Positions 52,467-64,000 of a stretch of DNA of 64,000 nucleotides are shown here, in pieces; within the stretch, counting starts at the first letter, position 1, and each line of letters opens with the position of its first letter. The stretch covers positions 1,451,946 to 1,515,945 of the forward strand of contig VWZP01001599.1 of NCBI GenBank assembly GCA_013396995.1, given 5' to 3'. Under the pieces are notes generated by a model. It did not search any database. It saw only the letters and a list, made by a program, of their open reading frames with translations, and was not told the DNA's origin. The stretch is from Dicaeum eximium (lineage: Eukaryota > Chordata > Aves > Passeriformes > Dicaeidae). Position numbers and translations under genes: made by a program.

Positions 52467-55257
52467 TCACAAAATGACAAGCCTTTCTATGGCATGGGTC
52501 ACATTTTGGAGGTGATGTTAAGGACAGATGCAACACTGTTCTTATGTTGGAGAATGCTGTGGTGTGTATTATTAAAAATAAGAAAATGTGTGAGCATATG
52601 AGATTATTATTACCTTAGCACTTCCACATACTATTTGGAACTTAAAAATTCCCAGTTACAATGCCTGGAGAAGAAGGATATCACAGCAGCTGAAAAAAAA
52701 GTTAGGCAATAAACTCACAACCTTTCTGTTAAATCACTGATGCCAGTTAAGCATTTATGTATTTCCTTGATCCTTTGGAATACCACATTGCCACATATGC
52801 TATGCTAGTCCTGACTGCTGCCACAGTTTAACAGAAAATGATGAAAAAGTTTATACTCTTTCTACTGAATCTGCAGGAAAGAGGACTGGGTGTTGTTGGG
52901 ACTTTCAGGAGAAAAGTTGCTCTTCTCTCTTCCCTCCCGGACACCCAAAGGCTCCTTCACCCTTTTAAGAGCACTGTGTTATCTCCATCTGGCACATGTT
53001 TACCTGTAGTTATGCAGGAAAGCTGGTACTTTGTTCCTGAACACATAGAGCTTCCTGATTCCTAGATGATCTACTTCCTCACTAATCAGGTTTCAACAGC
53101 AAACACTAGGTGATCTCAGGTGTTTACTAAAGCAAAAACTCATTCTGTTCCACAGTATTTATCCAAACCTCGAGCTAAAGCATTGGTGACTACAAAACAT
53201 GAACATCTAGCAGTGTTCTGTTCCCTCACAAGACAAGAAATCACCTTGAATGTTGGTATTGGTGGCAAGCATCTAACAAGGGAACCCCAAGAGTCCCTCC
53301 AGGCTGGGCTGCAGCATGATGAGGCACTGCCTGTCAATCTCAAACTCTGTCTTCAGAGCACACTGTTCTTCTGGGGATTGGCCAGATCACAAGGCACAGC
53401 AGTTTCTTCTTTGCAAAAAAAAAAAATTGCCATGAATGCAGATGGCTAGGACCAGAGTTGCTGTGTAAGGCCTGCTGAGTGCAGAAAAATTACAAACAAG
53501 TTTTTCCAAAGTGAATGAAAGCCTGAACAAGCAAGCAGAACTGTTGCACCCCAGCTACTTGCACAAAATGACCAATGAATTTGCTCTACCTTTCCTGGCT
53601 CCTTGTGCCTGCTTTCCACAGTATGGCAAGAAAAGCATTATGCTGGCAGATCTCTTAATGGAAACAGTGAATCTTTCCTGAGTCCTACAGAGTATGCCAG
53701 AAAAGCAAACAATGCTTTAACAAACAAGGATATTCGTGTTGGAAAGCAGAATTGAAGGGCTGCACTCTTCTAGCCAGAGAAGAAAACCAGTCTGGTAGGG
53801 AGTGACTCCTACTGCAAAACAAATGCTCAAATGCGTTATGAAAATGTGTAAACAATACCATGACTTAGAAAATGGGGTGACTGCAGATCACCACTTCACA
53901 AACTGAAAATCATAGAAAAAAGTAAAAAAAAAAAAAAATTGCTTCTAATTACTGAGAGAACAACATCCTGCTCCTTGCCCATGCTGATTACATACCAGAA
54001 AAGCCCTGCTGATGGTCTTGGTTTCATCAGATGGGCAGGCTCACTAAAACCTGCAAAGTACTGGTGAGAAAATGTGATTGATGCCAATGGGTCAGCACTG
54101 CAGCCACCAGCTGCTCTCCAGAGATCTCTTCCTGAAGCACTTGCCTGTCCTGTTCCAATCCAGGCTGGCACAAGGAAAGAAGCAGTTTCAAGGAAGATCT
54201 GCACTCTGCAACACAGCAAAACTTCCTGTGCAGGTGGGGACACCTTGTCAGCTACTTCCTTGACAAATGTCTTGATGTTGTTGGAGTAAGCAGTCAGAAA
54301 ATAAAATTACTGTTTTCCTCCCTGGAAACTGGGCTGCTGGGAGGTTATTGAAGCTTTCCCAAAGAGAAACCTTTAAGAAGCTTTCTTTGTTTTTTTATTA
54401 TTTGGTTCATGTTCCACAGAGTTCCTTGTTTGATACAGCTATTTTAGCAAAGAACCCTGATAAATTTATGTATATCCACATATGTCTGTCCGTCTGTATG
54501 TTTAAAGAGCTATATTTATGAACATGAACACCAGAGTGAAGTTTTGACTAGCCTGAACATAACAGGAATTTTCCCTTTCATTTCAGTGGTGCCCGGAGTT
54601 AAGCTGAATCCAAAAACCTTAATAAAAATAAAGACATTATGTAAACTGATTTTATATTTTAAATTATATTTAATAATTACAAATATGACAGATTTCTATT
54701 TTATTATTTTACGCTTATATGCTATAAAGGTAAAGAACAGCTATTAAGTGTAACTTTTTAGAACTTGGTCTAGCTTTATTGCTCCTAAATTTAGGCACTG
54801 ATGGGAAGTGGAAATGTAGTGACCTCAGACTCTTTAGTAGTGCATGGAGAAACAGGGACCTTTGGAGGTTGTTTTAGATCTGGAAACCACTCTTTTCTCT
54901 TTATAGTTTGTAAAGGGATTCTAAGGAGAGGAGACTCTCAATTATGTATACTATCAATAAACACACTCCTGTTAGCTGCTGCAATTCTTTTTTGCAAATC
55001 TGTATAACTTGTTTTAACCTTTTCCCCTCATTTCTACCTGAACCATGCTTATTGCTGACAGTGAGTGTGCAGTGATGCCCAGCTGCCTCTCCCTTAAAAA
55101 AAACACTTGTCCCTGCATTTGTGCTGTTAGAAGGTTGTCTTTCTAATCGAAGAGCTTAAGTTCCTGATCCTTAAATGTAAGGCATTTCTTTAGTATTTCA
55201 TAAAGATCAAAATATTTTATAGTTCTGCTCTAGTCATAAACTGCATGAGAACAGCAA

Positions 55258-56064
55258 TGGGAGTGAGTGCAAGTTTGCTGATGACATCAAGCTGTGTGGT
55301 GAGGGTGACACACTGGAGGAAAGGGATGCCTTGACAGGCTTGAGAGCCAGGCATCTCTGAGCCTCAGAAGTCCAACAAGGCCAAGTGAAAGGTCCTACAC
55401 CTGGATCAGGGCAGTCCCAAGCACAAATACAGGCTGGGTGGTTACTAGATTGAGAGCAGCCCTGCAGAACAGGACCTGGGGATGTTGGCTGATGAGCAGC
55501 TCAATACAATCTGGCTTGCAGCCCAGAAAGCTGGCAGCACCCTGGGCTGCATCAAAAGAAACAGGCTGAGGAAGGTGATCCCCACTCTGCTCTCATGAGA
55601 CCCCACCTGGAGTAGTGTGTCCAGCTCTGGGGCCTCCAAGATAAGAACACGGGCCCGATGGAGCAAGTCCAGAGGAGAGCCAAAAAGATGATCATAGGGC
55701 TGGAGCACACCGTCTGTGAAGACAGGCTGAGAGACTTGTGGTTGTTCAGTCTGGAGAAGAGAAGGCTCTTAGAGCAGTAAATAAACTAGGCTATAGAGGG
55801 ACTTCTTACAAGGGCATGTAGTGACAGGACAAGGAGGAATTGCTTTAAACTGAAAGAGTAGGTTTAGATTAGATATTAGGAAGAAATTCCTAAGAGAGGC
55901 ACTGGAACAGGTTTCCCAGAGAAGCTGTGGATGCCCCATTCCTGGAAGTGTTCAAGGCCAGGCTGAGAGGACTTTGAGCAACCTGAGTGGCATCCCAGCA
56001 CATGATGGGGGGCTGGAACTGGGTGACCTTTAAGGTCCCTTCCAATCCAAACCTTTCTATGATA
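55258..56064 (+). mobile_element. CR1 LINE, 5'-truncated, with 3' end
   Basis: The sequence begins inside the reverse transcriptase domain: TTTGCTGATGAC at 55274-55285 encodes the FADD catalytic motif, followed by IKLCG. It then runs through the usual CR1 C-terminal region and the 3'UTR and ends TTTCTATGATAC, the CR1 terminal repeat type. Several stops and indels break the frame, so it is a dead copy. It is antisense to CAV1 in intron 2. Confidence 0.93.
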
Positions 56065-58550
56065 CATGAACTTGGACTTGATAAAAGTGGATGATTTTAT
56101 GGCTGAGCTCTACAGGAGATAGATCCCTGATCTTGAGGGAAAACTGATTATTTTTTGTAGCGTCTGTTTGAATTCCAATAAGGAATTTCGAAGTTGAAAG
56201 AGGAAATGTTGCAATCCATCTATGAGACTCCCTTAGGCTTTTTTGGAACTCAGAATATAAATTCAGCACAGCAGGAGTTTGGACAGAGAATGTGATGCTT
56301 TCACCTTCAGCTGTGAGAATGTCTTCTCACTTCTTATCTATGAAGTTGAATTTATCAGTTCCTATTTGTTTAACTACAAACAAACTCCGCCCTTGTACAG
56401 CCCCACTAACATCCAGAGCACAGATCTTGAATAAAATCATATTTTATCAATCCATGAGTTCATGAAAATGGGGACAGTGGCACTGAAATTTTTTTTTTTT
56501 TGATTGCTAATCTGATAACAATTTTTGACAAGAATGATGCTGCATAAAGTTCAATTTTTTTTTCAACTATCAAGACATTTTCCTAAGAAATCTCTCAAGA
56601 AAATATAAAGAGACTACTGGTGTAAAACCTCTCTCCCCAGTAAATCAAATGACATTAAATGGCATAGCTTCTCTTTCATGTTCAAAAGAAAAAACCCTTT
56701 TAAAGTCCAAGATGGGGAGTTTTTTTACTGTCATTTATTTAGAAAAGAAACATGGTAGTTCTGGATCAAAAAGGTCAGAAAATCTGTGACTGATGTAGAC
56801 TTCATCCTGGTGTCTATGTGAAGGGTATTATACAAACTCATCTTAGTTTAGAACTGTATCTGTCTTCAGTTTTCCAGAGATCACAAGTGTTACAAAATCA
56901 CCCAAGTTCATTTGTATTTTCTTCTTTCTGTTGCCTAAAATACAACCAAGATCAAATTTCCTCACTGGGGACCTCATTGGTAGACCATTCTACTGTACAC
57001 AATTATCCCCTTTTCCCCTGGAGAGTTTTGCATTTCAATATTTTTTGTTTGCTTGTTTTAGATAACCGTACTCAATGCAAGAGAAGACTGTTTCTATCCT
57101 CATAGTGGGCTAAAAATTCTACAATCAATTCAAATTGTTCTTAATATTTTCTAACATATGATCTAAGTTCTGTTGAAGTTATAAATACTTATTGAAAAGC
57201 ATTTGCCTCTTTTGAAGCTGAGATAGTGTCCAATAAATTCTAACAAAAGAAACAGCCATGCTGAATCAGTTCCTCTGTCCCCTTGGCCATCAAATGAGCA
57301 TTTTTCTATGGAGTTATGAGTCATGTTCATCATGCCCAGCAAGAAGTGCATAAGGCTTTAATAATACCATGAGTTTAAATGCAAACACATTTTTTTTGAG
57401 AAATAAGCTTTCATTAGAACAGATGCCATTATTAGCTGTAATCTTACAGACATTCAGAAATCCCATTTCTGAGAACTCCTAATTAACATGGAAGAAAACT
57501 ATTTTTCAGAACTCTTAAAACCTCACTCAGACTTGTATAAGCTGGCATTCATAATGGCTCAAGTTTTTAATCTCATACTCCTAGACTAGCCTCAGAAGAA
57601 ATGTTTGAAACAGAATTGGATCATGTGGTCAGCCAAAGTCAAACATTTGCATTTGCTTGCATTTTTAAAACTAAAACCCATAGCTTGTTAATAGGACACA
57701 GTGTCACAGACCCATTTCATTTAATTAGTTATTATGCACAAGTAAGGTGTGATGTCTAAGCTAGGAGTATCAGCAATTGGGACAAGCATGCCCTCTGGGG
57801 TTAAACACTGTGATGTGATTCTGCCTCCAGAGGATAGGAAGAGCCCAGGTGACAAGCTTGGATTAGAGCACATTCACACACATATATTTGTATATCTATG
57901 TATTTATATGGATGTTTTTAAACTTAAACATTTATCTATGTTCTCATGACTTTTAACCATTTCTAAAACCAAAGGGTCTGCATTAAATTTCACTTAATTC
58001 CTTATTTCAGAAATAGCACCTGATTGAACTCTGCTTTTCTCTCATTTTACTATGTTAAAGAGCAGAACTGCATTCCTCTCAGGTTGACACTTGTTGTCAC
58101 ATCTGACTGACAGCCCATCCTAGGTCTCCCATTCAAAAAGAGCATGGGGTGACACCTGCTTTCCTTCCAGGAGGTTCTCAGGTGTGGGGATGGGAAGTGC
58201 TCTGAGCAGTCATCTCTCTGTACATCTTACACTGTGCTCAGTACAACAGGGAGGGACCTTAATCATCAAAGATTACATAAAATGTAAACTGCTTTTGAAA
58301 AACCCTCTCTTTTTATTATGAGGCAGAAATTGTAAATAGCTTTAAAAACATGCCTGAGTAATATTTTCCTCCCTAACAGCACATAAGAGTATTACAGTAT
58401 TTGTCAACATCTGACTAAAAATTCCAGACTTTTCCTTGCAGTAAGCTGAATTGCCCTCAAATGCATTATTTTTAAGTGGAAGGCATGAATACATAACTTT
58501 TTGAAACTTGGTACAAAAGCTCTGCATCCTCACATTGATAGCCAAGTACC

Positions 58551-58567
58551 GTTTTTTTTTTTTTTTC
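58551..58567 (+). repeat. Poly-T tract in CAV1 intron 2
   Basis: About 17 T followed by CCAG; A-run on the CAV1 coding strand. Confidence 0.85.
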
Positions 58568-61383
58568 CAGAGCAAAAAGGACTCCTACACAACAAACAGC
58601 AGATAGACACCACTTGTTTAAAACAAAATAATAATTACATTCTGGATGGTAGACCAGGCACAGGCCTTTCTTCCTGGCACATCACTGTAGGAAAAAACTG
58701 TAAGCTGGCTGCAGATGTGACGGCACCGTTGGTCCTCACTAGTCTCAAAGGATTGGATTTTGTAGGGTTGGCTGCAAGGTCCATCCTCATTCTCAGCAAG
58801 CAGCAAGGAAGTTACTAAGAGTAATCTGTAGGAGAACTGGCTCCCTCCTCTGTGTTTTCCAAATTCAGTAAACTCTGTGCAGACTTGACCACAGATATGT
58901 TGAGAAAGTTTGAACTCTAAAATTCGAAGGCTGCAATTTAGCTGTACTCTGAAAAACACAAATACTGTGTTGGGAAACAAGAAGAGCAAAGCCTGAACTT
59001 CAGGCACCTTCATGTGAGTCCTGGGTCATTGAGGAATGAATGAGAGAAAAAAGCAACAAGCTTTCCACCCTGTTTGTTGTGTCTCATCACAAATAAAACC
59101 TGCAGGACACAAGTCCAAGAGCAGAACTGTCTGCTGAAGGACATATGAAACAGATAAAGCTATGGCAAACCACCTGTATAATCACCAGCATGACTCCTGG
59201 AGAGCTCCCATGTGCACAGAGGCTGTTTCTCCCTTACTAGATTCCCTCCTTGCCTCCTGCCTGACCAGCCACCTCCACAAGCCAGTGCCTGAAAGAATGG
59301 AACCACTAGTGCACATTCTCCTGCTGTCTAAGTGATGTATAAACACAGCTGTAGGAGGAAGAAAATCCTTCCCTTCTGGTCTCCACTGAAAAAATTGGGG
59401 GAAAAAAAAGGATAATCTGGTGATTTTTACTAGTTTATGCTTCTTCCCGTTCAGAGCTGTTACCTTCACTGTCTGCATACCTCAGGTTCCATAAGGCCTT
59501 GTTTACATCCCTCTCTGAACAGAAATCCAGTCATTTGCCCCATTTTTCTGGAAACTCCCAGCGCTAAGCTTCCACTCGGTAGTTAATTCAAAGTCACCAA
59601 CAGCTTTGATGCAAAGCTGCTCCATGTGTCTAGTTTTCATAAAAGGATCTTGACTGGGTTTCTGCCCCTTGCCTGGATCCCAACCCTAATGCTGCCTGCA
59701 CCACACATCTGCTGCAGGGGAAGCTGGGCAGATGCTCTGTGTTGCAAATCAAGGGAATGTGTCTCTTGCTTCTCACAAGAGAAGGTTATTTTTAAAATGT
59801 GCTATGGGAAGTATTTGAATACAGACAACACTGAGGCCTTTTAGAGAGCTGCTTACAGAGCAGATTCCTCATTCTCTGTCTAATCATTTCTATTTTATGG
59901 TTGACTGATCTGTCCCCAGTTTCCATGCTGTTGTGCCTCATAGATAAGTGGCAAGAAATGCATAAAATAGCGGGTAAAAAGCAGAAAGTTCTGAAGCTAG
60001 AAAAATGCAATGGCTTTAAACAGAATTTATCTTAGCCTGAGCCATATTTCTGGCATTACAGGACTCCTACACATTTTTTTTTCTGTGACTTTCAGTACTT
60101 AAGACTGAGGTCTCCTTCAGTTAGTTTAACATTCTGCTTGGGAGTTTTACAGCCAAAGTAAGAATGGCAGATGCATGTGAGAAGGGGACTACAGACTGAT
60201 GATGGCTAAGGCAGGAAATGAATCTGTGTATTTTCACCTCAATGCAAGCCTGCTTCCTAGGTACTGGGTGTGAATTTTATTGCTACATCTAATAGACTGA
60301 ATCTGAACATAGGGTCCATATAAATGCAAATTGTGGCAAAATTCCTCTCTCTACTCTGCAAGTTGGACTATCTATGAAATACTTAAAATAAAAGTTAATC
60401 TTATTTATCCTTGTAACAAAACAGAAAATGTTAATTTACAATGATATTTTGTACAAATACTGCTGTTTTTATGATGTAAAATGGATCATGTCTGCTTAAC
60501 ATCAAATTCATTTCGGTGTATTCCTATGTCTTGATGTGATTATGTTCACTACCCAGAGCTCACCTGTTGATATAGAGGCAGTACTGGTATTCTGGCTGTT
60601 TTCTGTTTTTCAGTGAACGTGTTGGTCCACAACTATTTCAAAAGGACAAACTGAAAAGCTTGTTTTTCCATTCCTATACTCATTATTCTCCAAGTTTATT
60701 TTAGAAGATGGAATGTAACAAATTTCCTTAATCCTTGCCTCTGTGGGAGGCAGAGAGGGCAGGATAGGCTTTGTAGGTTTCAGCTTCTTTTAAGCCCATT
60801 ATGTTTTTTTTCTGTCAGTGGTCTCACTCTTTTCCCATCATAGTCTTTCTTTCATTAGGTTAAGTTGTGGACACCAGAATTCTGACTTACTTGGGAGCTA
60901 TGACTCATCCTCAGAAGGTTTGGTTGCTTTGGGGACTTCTCTTGTTGACATGCAATAAACTGATGCAGTGCTGTTCATGAGCTCTGGCATTCCCTGTCTA
61001 CTCAGCTGCTCCTCCATGGGTAGAAGAAAAAAGAATTTCTCTCTCCTTTTTAAAATCATCCATTTTAAAGGCAGTTTTGTACCATTAGGTACACAGATTA
61101 TTTTTTCTAAACAAATAACAATTTGATGCCTTTACATTTTTATATAGCTTGTTAAAGATACAGGCTGCTGTGATAATTCTTAGCATGGGTCCAGCAATAT
61201 GACCATAGCTTATCCTGTTCAGCACCTTCAAATTGTGTTGAAGTCTGGAATTTGAATTTAGTCATGACCTTGTAAAATTGTTTGCACATTGCATGAAGCA
61301 TTTTACAGATACACATTCAGGATCCAGAGCTCACCTCTTGATTCTCTGGAAAGAATACAATATTTTTCTTTTTCAATAATGGG

Positions 61384-62790
61384 TGTTCAACGTGTGAATC
61401 GCACACACTCTGACACTGCTGGCCACTAAGCAAGCCAGTTAGTGGCTTAGTCACCCACTACAACTGGGCAGCTCCCATTTTTCCTAGGGTCTGACGAACC
61501 CAGATGACAGCATCCTCAATTTTCCCATTGCAGTGGTGTATTCCCCTCTCCATCTTTCCAGGCTGCAGTGTGATCTAAGAAATGCTTGTTAGGCCTCGGC
61601 TTTGCAAGCACCACCTGGGCTCAGTTCTTTTTGAGCTTACCAGACACACTATCTGCTCCCTGGAATTGCTAACAAGCTGCTGTTTTCCATATGACCAGCC
61701 CTGGAAAATATTCTTTCTACCTGAATGGCATAACATTCTTGATCTCACACTTTAAGAGAAAGTGCCGACCCGAACTGTGGCCAGGATGAAACACTGTTAT
61801 GACTAAAGCCTGCTCTCTTGCAAGCCTATGAACAGCAGCCCAAAATGGGGCCCTTTGAGCTCTCCTGGACTGCAGCAAACTACAGCCAGAATCCTCCCTC
61901 CGAGCGAGATGCCTCTCAGAGCCTCAGGTATGGAGGATCACTGAAACAAGCTCTAACCTGGGCCAATAACACACTCCTCAAGGCCCAATGCTTTGCCCAT
62001 TGGGAGATGCAAAAGCATCCAAAGTGAGTATTTCATTGATCTCTGGGGGGAATTTGTCACAGGTACCTTGCTTGCACTGACGGCTCCTGTCTGCATGCAT
62101 GCCCCTGTGCACATGCTATAGCAAATCTGAGAGAAACACTGCTTTCTTAGATGTCTAAGTACCCTGGATGTCTAAGTAAGTCGAGCTAGGGAGTAAAGTT
62201 AAGTTACAGTTATAAACTTACATAAATGCTGTTACATACTGTTCTTTTGCTAAGTTGTTAAACATAAGTTATAAGCTAAGTGTTGCTAAGTGTTATGCTT
62301 CTGCTGAGTTGCTAAGTATAACTTCAAAGTTATAAATTAGGTTAAATGCTCTTCAGTGTTATTCTCTGTAAATTGCTACGGTTAAATTATAAATTAAATT
62401 TAAGCTATAGGTTAGGTATAGGTTAAGTGGTTTTCCTATGTTAAACTGTTAGGCTTAAGGTATAAGTTAAGTACTGGTAAGTTGGAGTGTTAAGCTTTTA
62501 GGCCCTGTTCCTTTTTATCCTCGCTGGCACTGTCTTTTGTCACACACACACCTAAGCACACACATGCAACCCTAGATAGTTCTCAGTTAATTTCTGTTTT
62601 GATTGCCTGGATTTTGTTTGGTTTTGTTGTTTTTTTGTGGTTTTTCCCTTGTGCCTTGGTTGTCCTGTAAGTACTAGAGTGAAACTTGCAATGAACTTGT
62701 CGTGCTTTGCCATTTAATATTAAATCTGTCTTTTGCTCATACCCTTGCTGATGATTTTTTAAATTATCTCAAACACTCTTGTTCATAACA
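61384..62790 (+). mobile_element. Long endogenous retrovirus LTR (solo), passerine type
   Basis: The sequence starts TGTTC and ends TAACA, as retroviral LTRs do (TG...CA), and is about 1.4 kb. Recognisable blocks in order are a conserved 5' half (61384-62030), a middle zone rich in degenerate TAAGTT/TTATAAG units (62160-62480), and a 3' part with the CACACACACC stretch and AATATTAAATC near the likely polyadenylation site. I recognise this arrangement from very common LTRs of passerine genomes, but I do not assign a Repbase name. No internal retroviral region flanks it, so it is a solo LTR. It is antisense to CAV1, in intron 2. A clean target-site duplication could not be fixed by eye. An open frame at 61818-62027 within it is not evidence of a gene. 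Confidence 0.8.
62160..62480 (+). repeat. Degenerate TAAGTT/TTATAA array inside the LTR
   Basis: Many imperfect copies of TAAGTTATAAGTT-like units separated by short spacers. The array is internal to the LTR at 61384-62790 and typical of that family, so it is not an independent satellite. Confidence 0.7.
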
Positions 62791-63220
62791 CACATGGACT
62801 GTACAAATTTGTCTATATAAATTCCTTTTCTACAAGAAAACCTATCTCTGTCATATTTCTGACCAAAGTGACTTCAAGCAAAAATCTCCATCGACCCTGA
62901 CTTGTCAAAACAGTCAAATTGATTTATATACCCAAACAAAAAATCTAGGCAAGGGCACAGTTAGATTTTGCTTAGCTTGCTTATCATCTTTTGAAGAAAG
63001 GAAAAACACCAAAGAGAACAAAACAGAACAAGGACACAAATCCAACCGCCATCAGAATCTCTGATTTTGCACCCGCTAGGCTTAGGGAGGGCGATCTGGT
63101 TTTGACATCTCCCCGCCCTGACTCCGTGCGTGCCTCGGGGAAGGAAAATCCTTCCGACGGTGTTACACAAGGTCACGCAACTCATCCCTCGCTCCCCGGC
63201 CCCGGGCGGGACGTCCCGGC

Positions 63221-63266
63221 TGCAGAGCTGGTGCAGAGCTGGTGCAGAGCTGGGTGCAGAGCTGGG
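63221..63266 (+). repeat. Four-copy 11-12 bp minisatellite
   Basis: Four consecutive copies of TGCAGAGCTGG, the last two with an extra G, in the CpG island about 350 bp inside CAV1 intron 2. Each unit contains the palindrome AGAGCT/AGCT. It could be variable in length between individuals. Confidence 0.9.
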
Positions 63267-63612
63267 TGCCGGCACACCCCGCGCCGGGACCCCCGCCGGC
63301 TGCGGCGAGCCCAGCCCGGTGCGCCCCGCGGGACAGCGCGCCCGGCCCGGGACACGGCCAGCCCCGCTCCGCACCGCGGCGAGGAGCTCCGCGGGGCTGC
63401 CCTGACCGCTGCCCGCCTCTCGCCTGCCCACTCCGCCTTTTTTTAAAAAAACCGAACAAACCCAAACGCTCAGCCCTCGGCCCGTTCCCTCCTATAGCAG
63501 GTGGAGGGATGTGGCTCGCGGGCTTCAGCCGCCCTGACAGCGCCCGCGTATCCTGCCCCGGCAGGACTTAGTATCGCCCCCTGCCCTGCCCTGTCCCGCC
63601 TCGGCCCCTCAC

Positions 63613-63777
63613 CTTAACCACGTCGTCGTTGAGGTGCTTGGGGTCTCGGTTGACCAGGTCGATCTCTTTGGTGTGCACGTCGTGCACCGCCTTTTCGCTC
63701 AGCTCATCTGCCATCATCTTGTTGTTGGGCTTGTAGATGTTGCCTTGCTCCCGGACGGGCGCCGTGTACAGAAAGCC
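63613..63777 (-). CDS. CAV1: Caveolin-1, coding exon 2 (residues 11-65)
   Basis: This exon encodes the N-terminal cytosolic part of caveolin-1, the scaffold protein that builds caveolae at the plasma membrane. Seen in the sequence: the minus-strand acceptor is a pyrimidine-rich tract ending CCCCGCAG just before GGC at 63777, and the donor is AAG|GTGAGG with GT at 63612-63611. The exon is 165 bp and translates in frame for 55 codons, from GFLYTAPVREQ to HLNDDVVK. From family knowledge, this matches human residues 11-65 in length and phase. Tyr14, the Src phosphorylation site, is kept (GFLY). Residue 12 is Phe where human has His. Residues 31-32 are Met-Met (63717-63712), where human has Ala-Met, and Met32 starts the beta isoform. 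The exon lies in a CpG-rich region. Exon 1, coding the first 10 residues, was not found and is presumably beyond the window edge. Confidence 0.97.
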
Positions 63778-63830
63778 CTGCGGGGAGCAGAGAGAGCGCG
63801 GGCGGGAGGGGAGAGCCCAGCCGAGGAGGG

Positions 63831-63855
63831 CAGGGCAGGGCAGGGCAGGGCAGGG
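63831..63855 (+). repeat. (CAGGG)5 microsatellite in CAV1 intron 1
   Basis: Five exact CAGGG units, preceded by a related GAGGG. On the CAV1 coding strand the array reads CCCTG repeats. It lies 54 bp from the exon 2 acceptor. Confidence 0.9.
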
Positions 63856-63950
63856 CCGGTCCGGTCCGCGCCGCGCAGGAGGGCGGGCTGGGGAGGCGGC
63901 CCCGGGTCCCGCGGGCAGCGGGCTCCAGGCTGCGGGGCGGCCCAGGCCAG

Positions 63951-63960
63951 GCTATTTAAG
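63951..63960 (-). promoter_or_regulatory. CAV1: TATA-like element 175 bp upstream of CAV1 exon 2
   Basis: On the minus strand the sequence reads CTTAAATAGC inside GC-rich DNA. Initiation about 30 bp downstream would give a transcript that includes exon 2 without exon 1. A beta-specific mRNA starting near exon 2 has been described for mouse Cav1. Its use here is inference only, as the motif is short and not a perfect TATA box. Confidence 0.3.
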
Positions 63961-64000
63961 CGCGGAGCGGGGCGCACACCACACCCCCGCCAGTGTGGTG

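Larger units (their letters stand above)
47620..63612 (-). other. CAV1: CAV1 intron 2
   Basis: The intron is bounded by a GT donor at 63612-63611 and an AG acceptor at 47621-47620, about 16.0 kb long. Human intron 2 is roughly twice that size, in line with the compactness of bird genomes. It contains a CR1 LINE (55258-56064), a long ERV LTR (61384-62790), a (CAT)12 microsatellite and several poly-A or poly-T runs. Its 5' end is part of the CAV1 CpG island. I see no other exon with a recognisable protein product inside it. Confidence 0.93.
63060..64000. promoter_or_regulatory. CAV1: CpG island at the CAV1 5' region
   Basis: CpG dinucleotides become dense from about 63060, especially 63280-63400 and 63740-63980, in sharp contrast with the AT-rich intron to the left. 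It covers the start of intron 2, exon 2 and the end of intron 1. Promoter-associated islands of this sort are typical of CAV1 in vertebrates. The right boundary is outside the window. Confidence 0.8.
63778..64000 (-). other. CAV1: 3' end of CAV1 intron 1 (partial)
   Basis: This is GC-rich sequence upstream of exon 2 on the minus strand. It runs off the window and holds the exon 2 acceptor tract, a pentanucleotide array and a TATA-like element. I searched it for a short exon encoding the conserved caveolin-1 N-terminus (MSGGKY-like) and found none, so exon 1 should lie beyond base 64000. Confidence 0.85.

Noticed and set aside
62961..63446. Overlapping frames of about 150 codons on both strands
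   Set aside because: They come from the CpG island and minisatellite, where stop codons are rare. The composition is Ala/Gly/Pro/Arg and resembles no protein.
63781..64000. Search for CAV1 exon 1
   Set aside because: No minus-strand ATG followed by a SGGKY-like sequence and donor was seen; the exon is likely beyond the window.

Overview
The window is vertebrate nuclear DNA, almost certainly from a bird and probably a passerine. It holds two coding exons of caveolin-1 that are close to the mammalian protein and have ordinary GT-AG splice sites. It also carries several 5'-truncated CR1 LINEs, the dominant avian retroposon, and long endogenous-retrovirus LTRs of kinds I recognise from songbird genomes. 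There are no bacterial features (operons, ribosome binding sites, CRISPR arrays) and no tRNA or rRNA gene that I could find.

Only one protein-coding gene is supported: CAV1, on the minus strand. Exon 2 (63613-63777, exactly 165 bp, residues 11-65) lies in a CpG island at the right edge. Exon 3 (47278-47619, residues 66-178 plus the TGA stop) lies 16 kb away. A 3'UTR of about 2 kb probably ends near 45280, just past an AATAAA signal. Exon 1 (about 10 codons in the family) is not visible and should lie beyond base 64000. The reconstructed length of 178 residues equals that of human CAV1. Intron 2 holds one sense-unrelated CR1 copy and a roughly 1.4 kb antisense LTR 0.8 kb from exon 2.

Everything left of about 45280 looks intergenic. 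In vertebrates the order is CAV2-CAV1-MET, and CAV1 is transcribed towards MET, so this 45 kb is probably the CAV1-MET interval or part of a long MET first intron. No MET coding exon is present. This stretch contains CR1 fragments near 10.4, 29.0, 34.8, 39.3 and 43.1 kb, one nearly complete LTR at 19.06-20.05 kb (minus), a fragment of the same LTR family at 33.9-34.4 kb (plus), an isolated CpG island at 35.65-36.03 kb, and many small tandem and inverted repeats. There is a 30-N gap at 25517-25546.

I found no evidence of a novel multi-gene system. The most interesting points are the isolated CpG island, a possible second CAV1 promoter just upstream of exon 2, a doubled Met-Met at the beta-isoform start, an extra cysteine near the palmitoylated cysteines, and two well-formed hairpins plus a 45-bp duplication of unknown origin.
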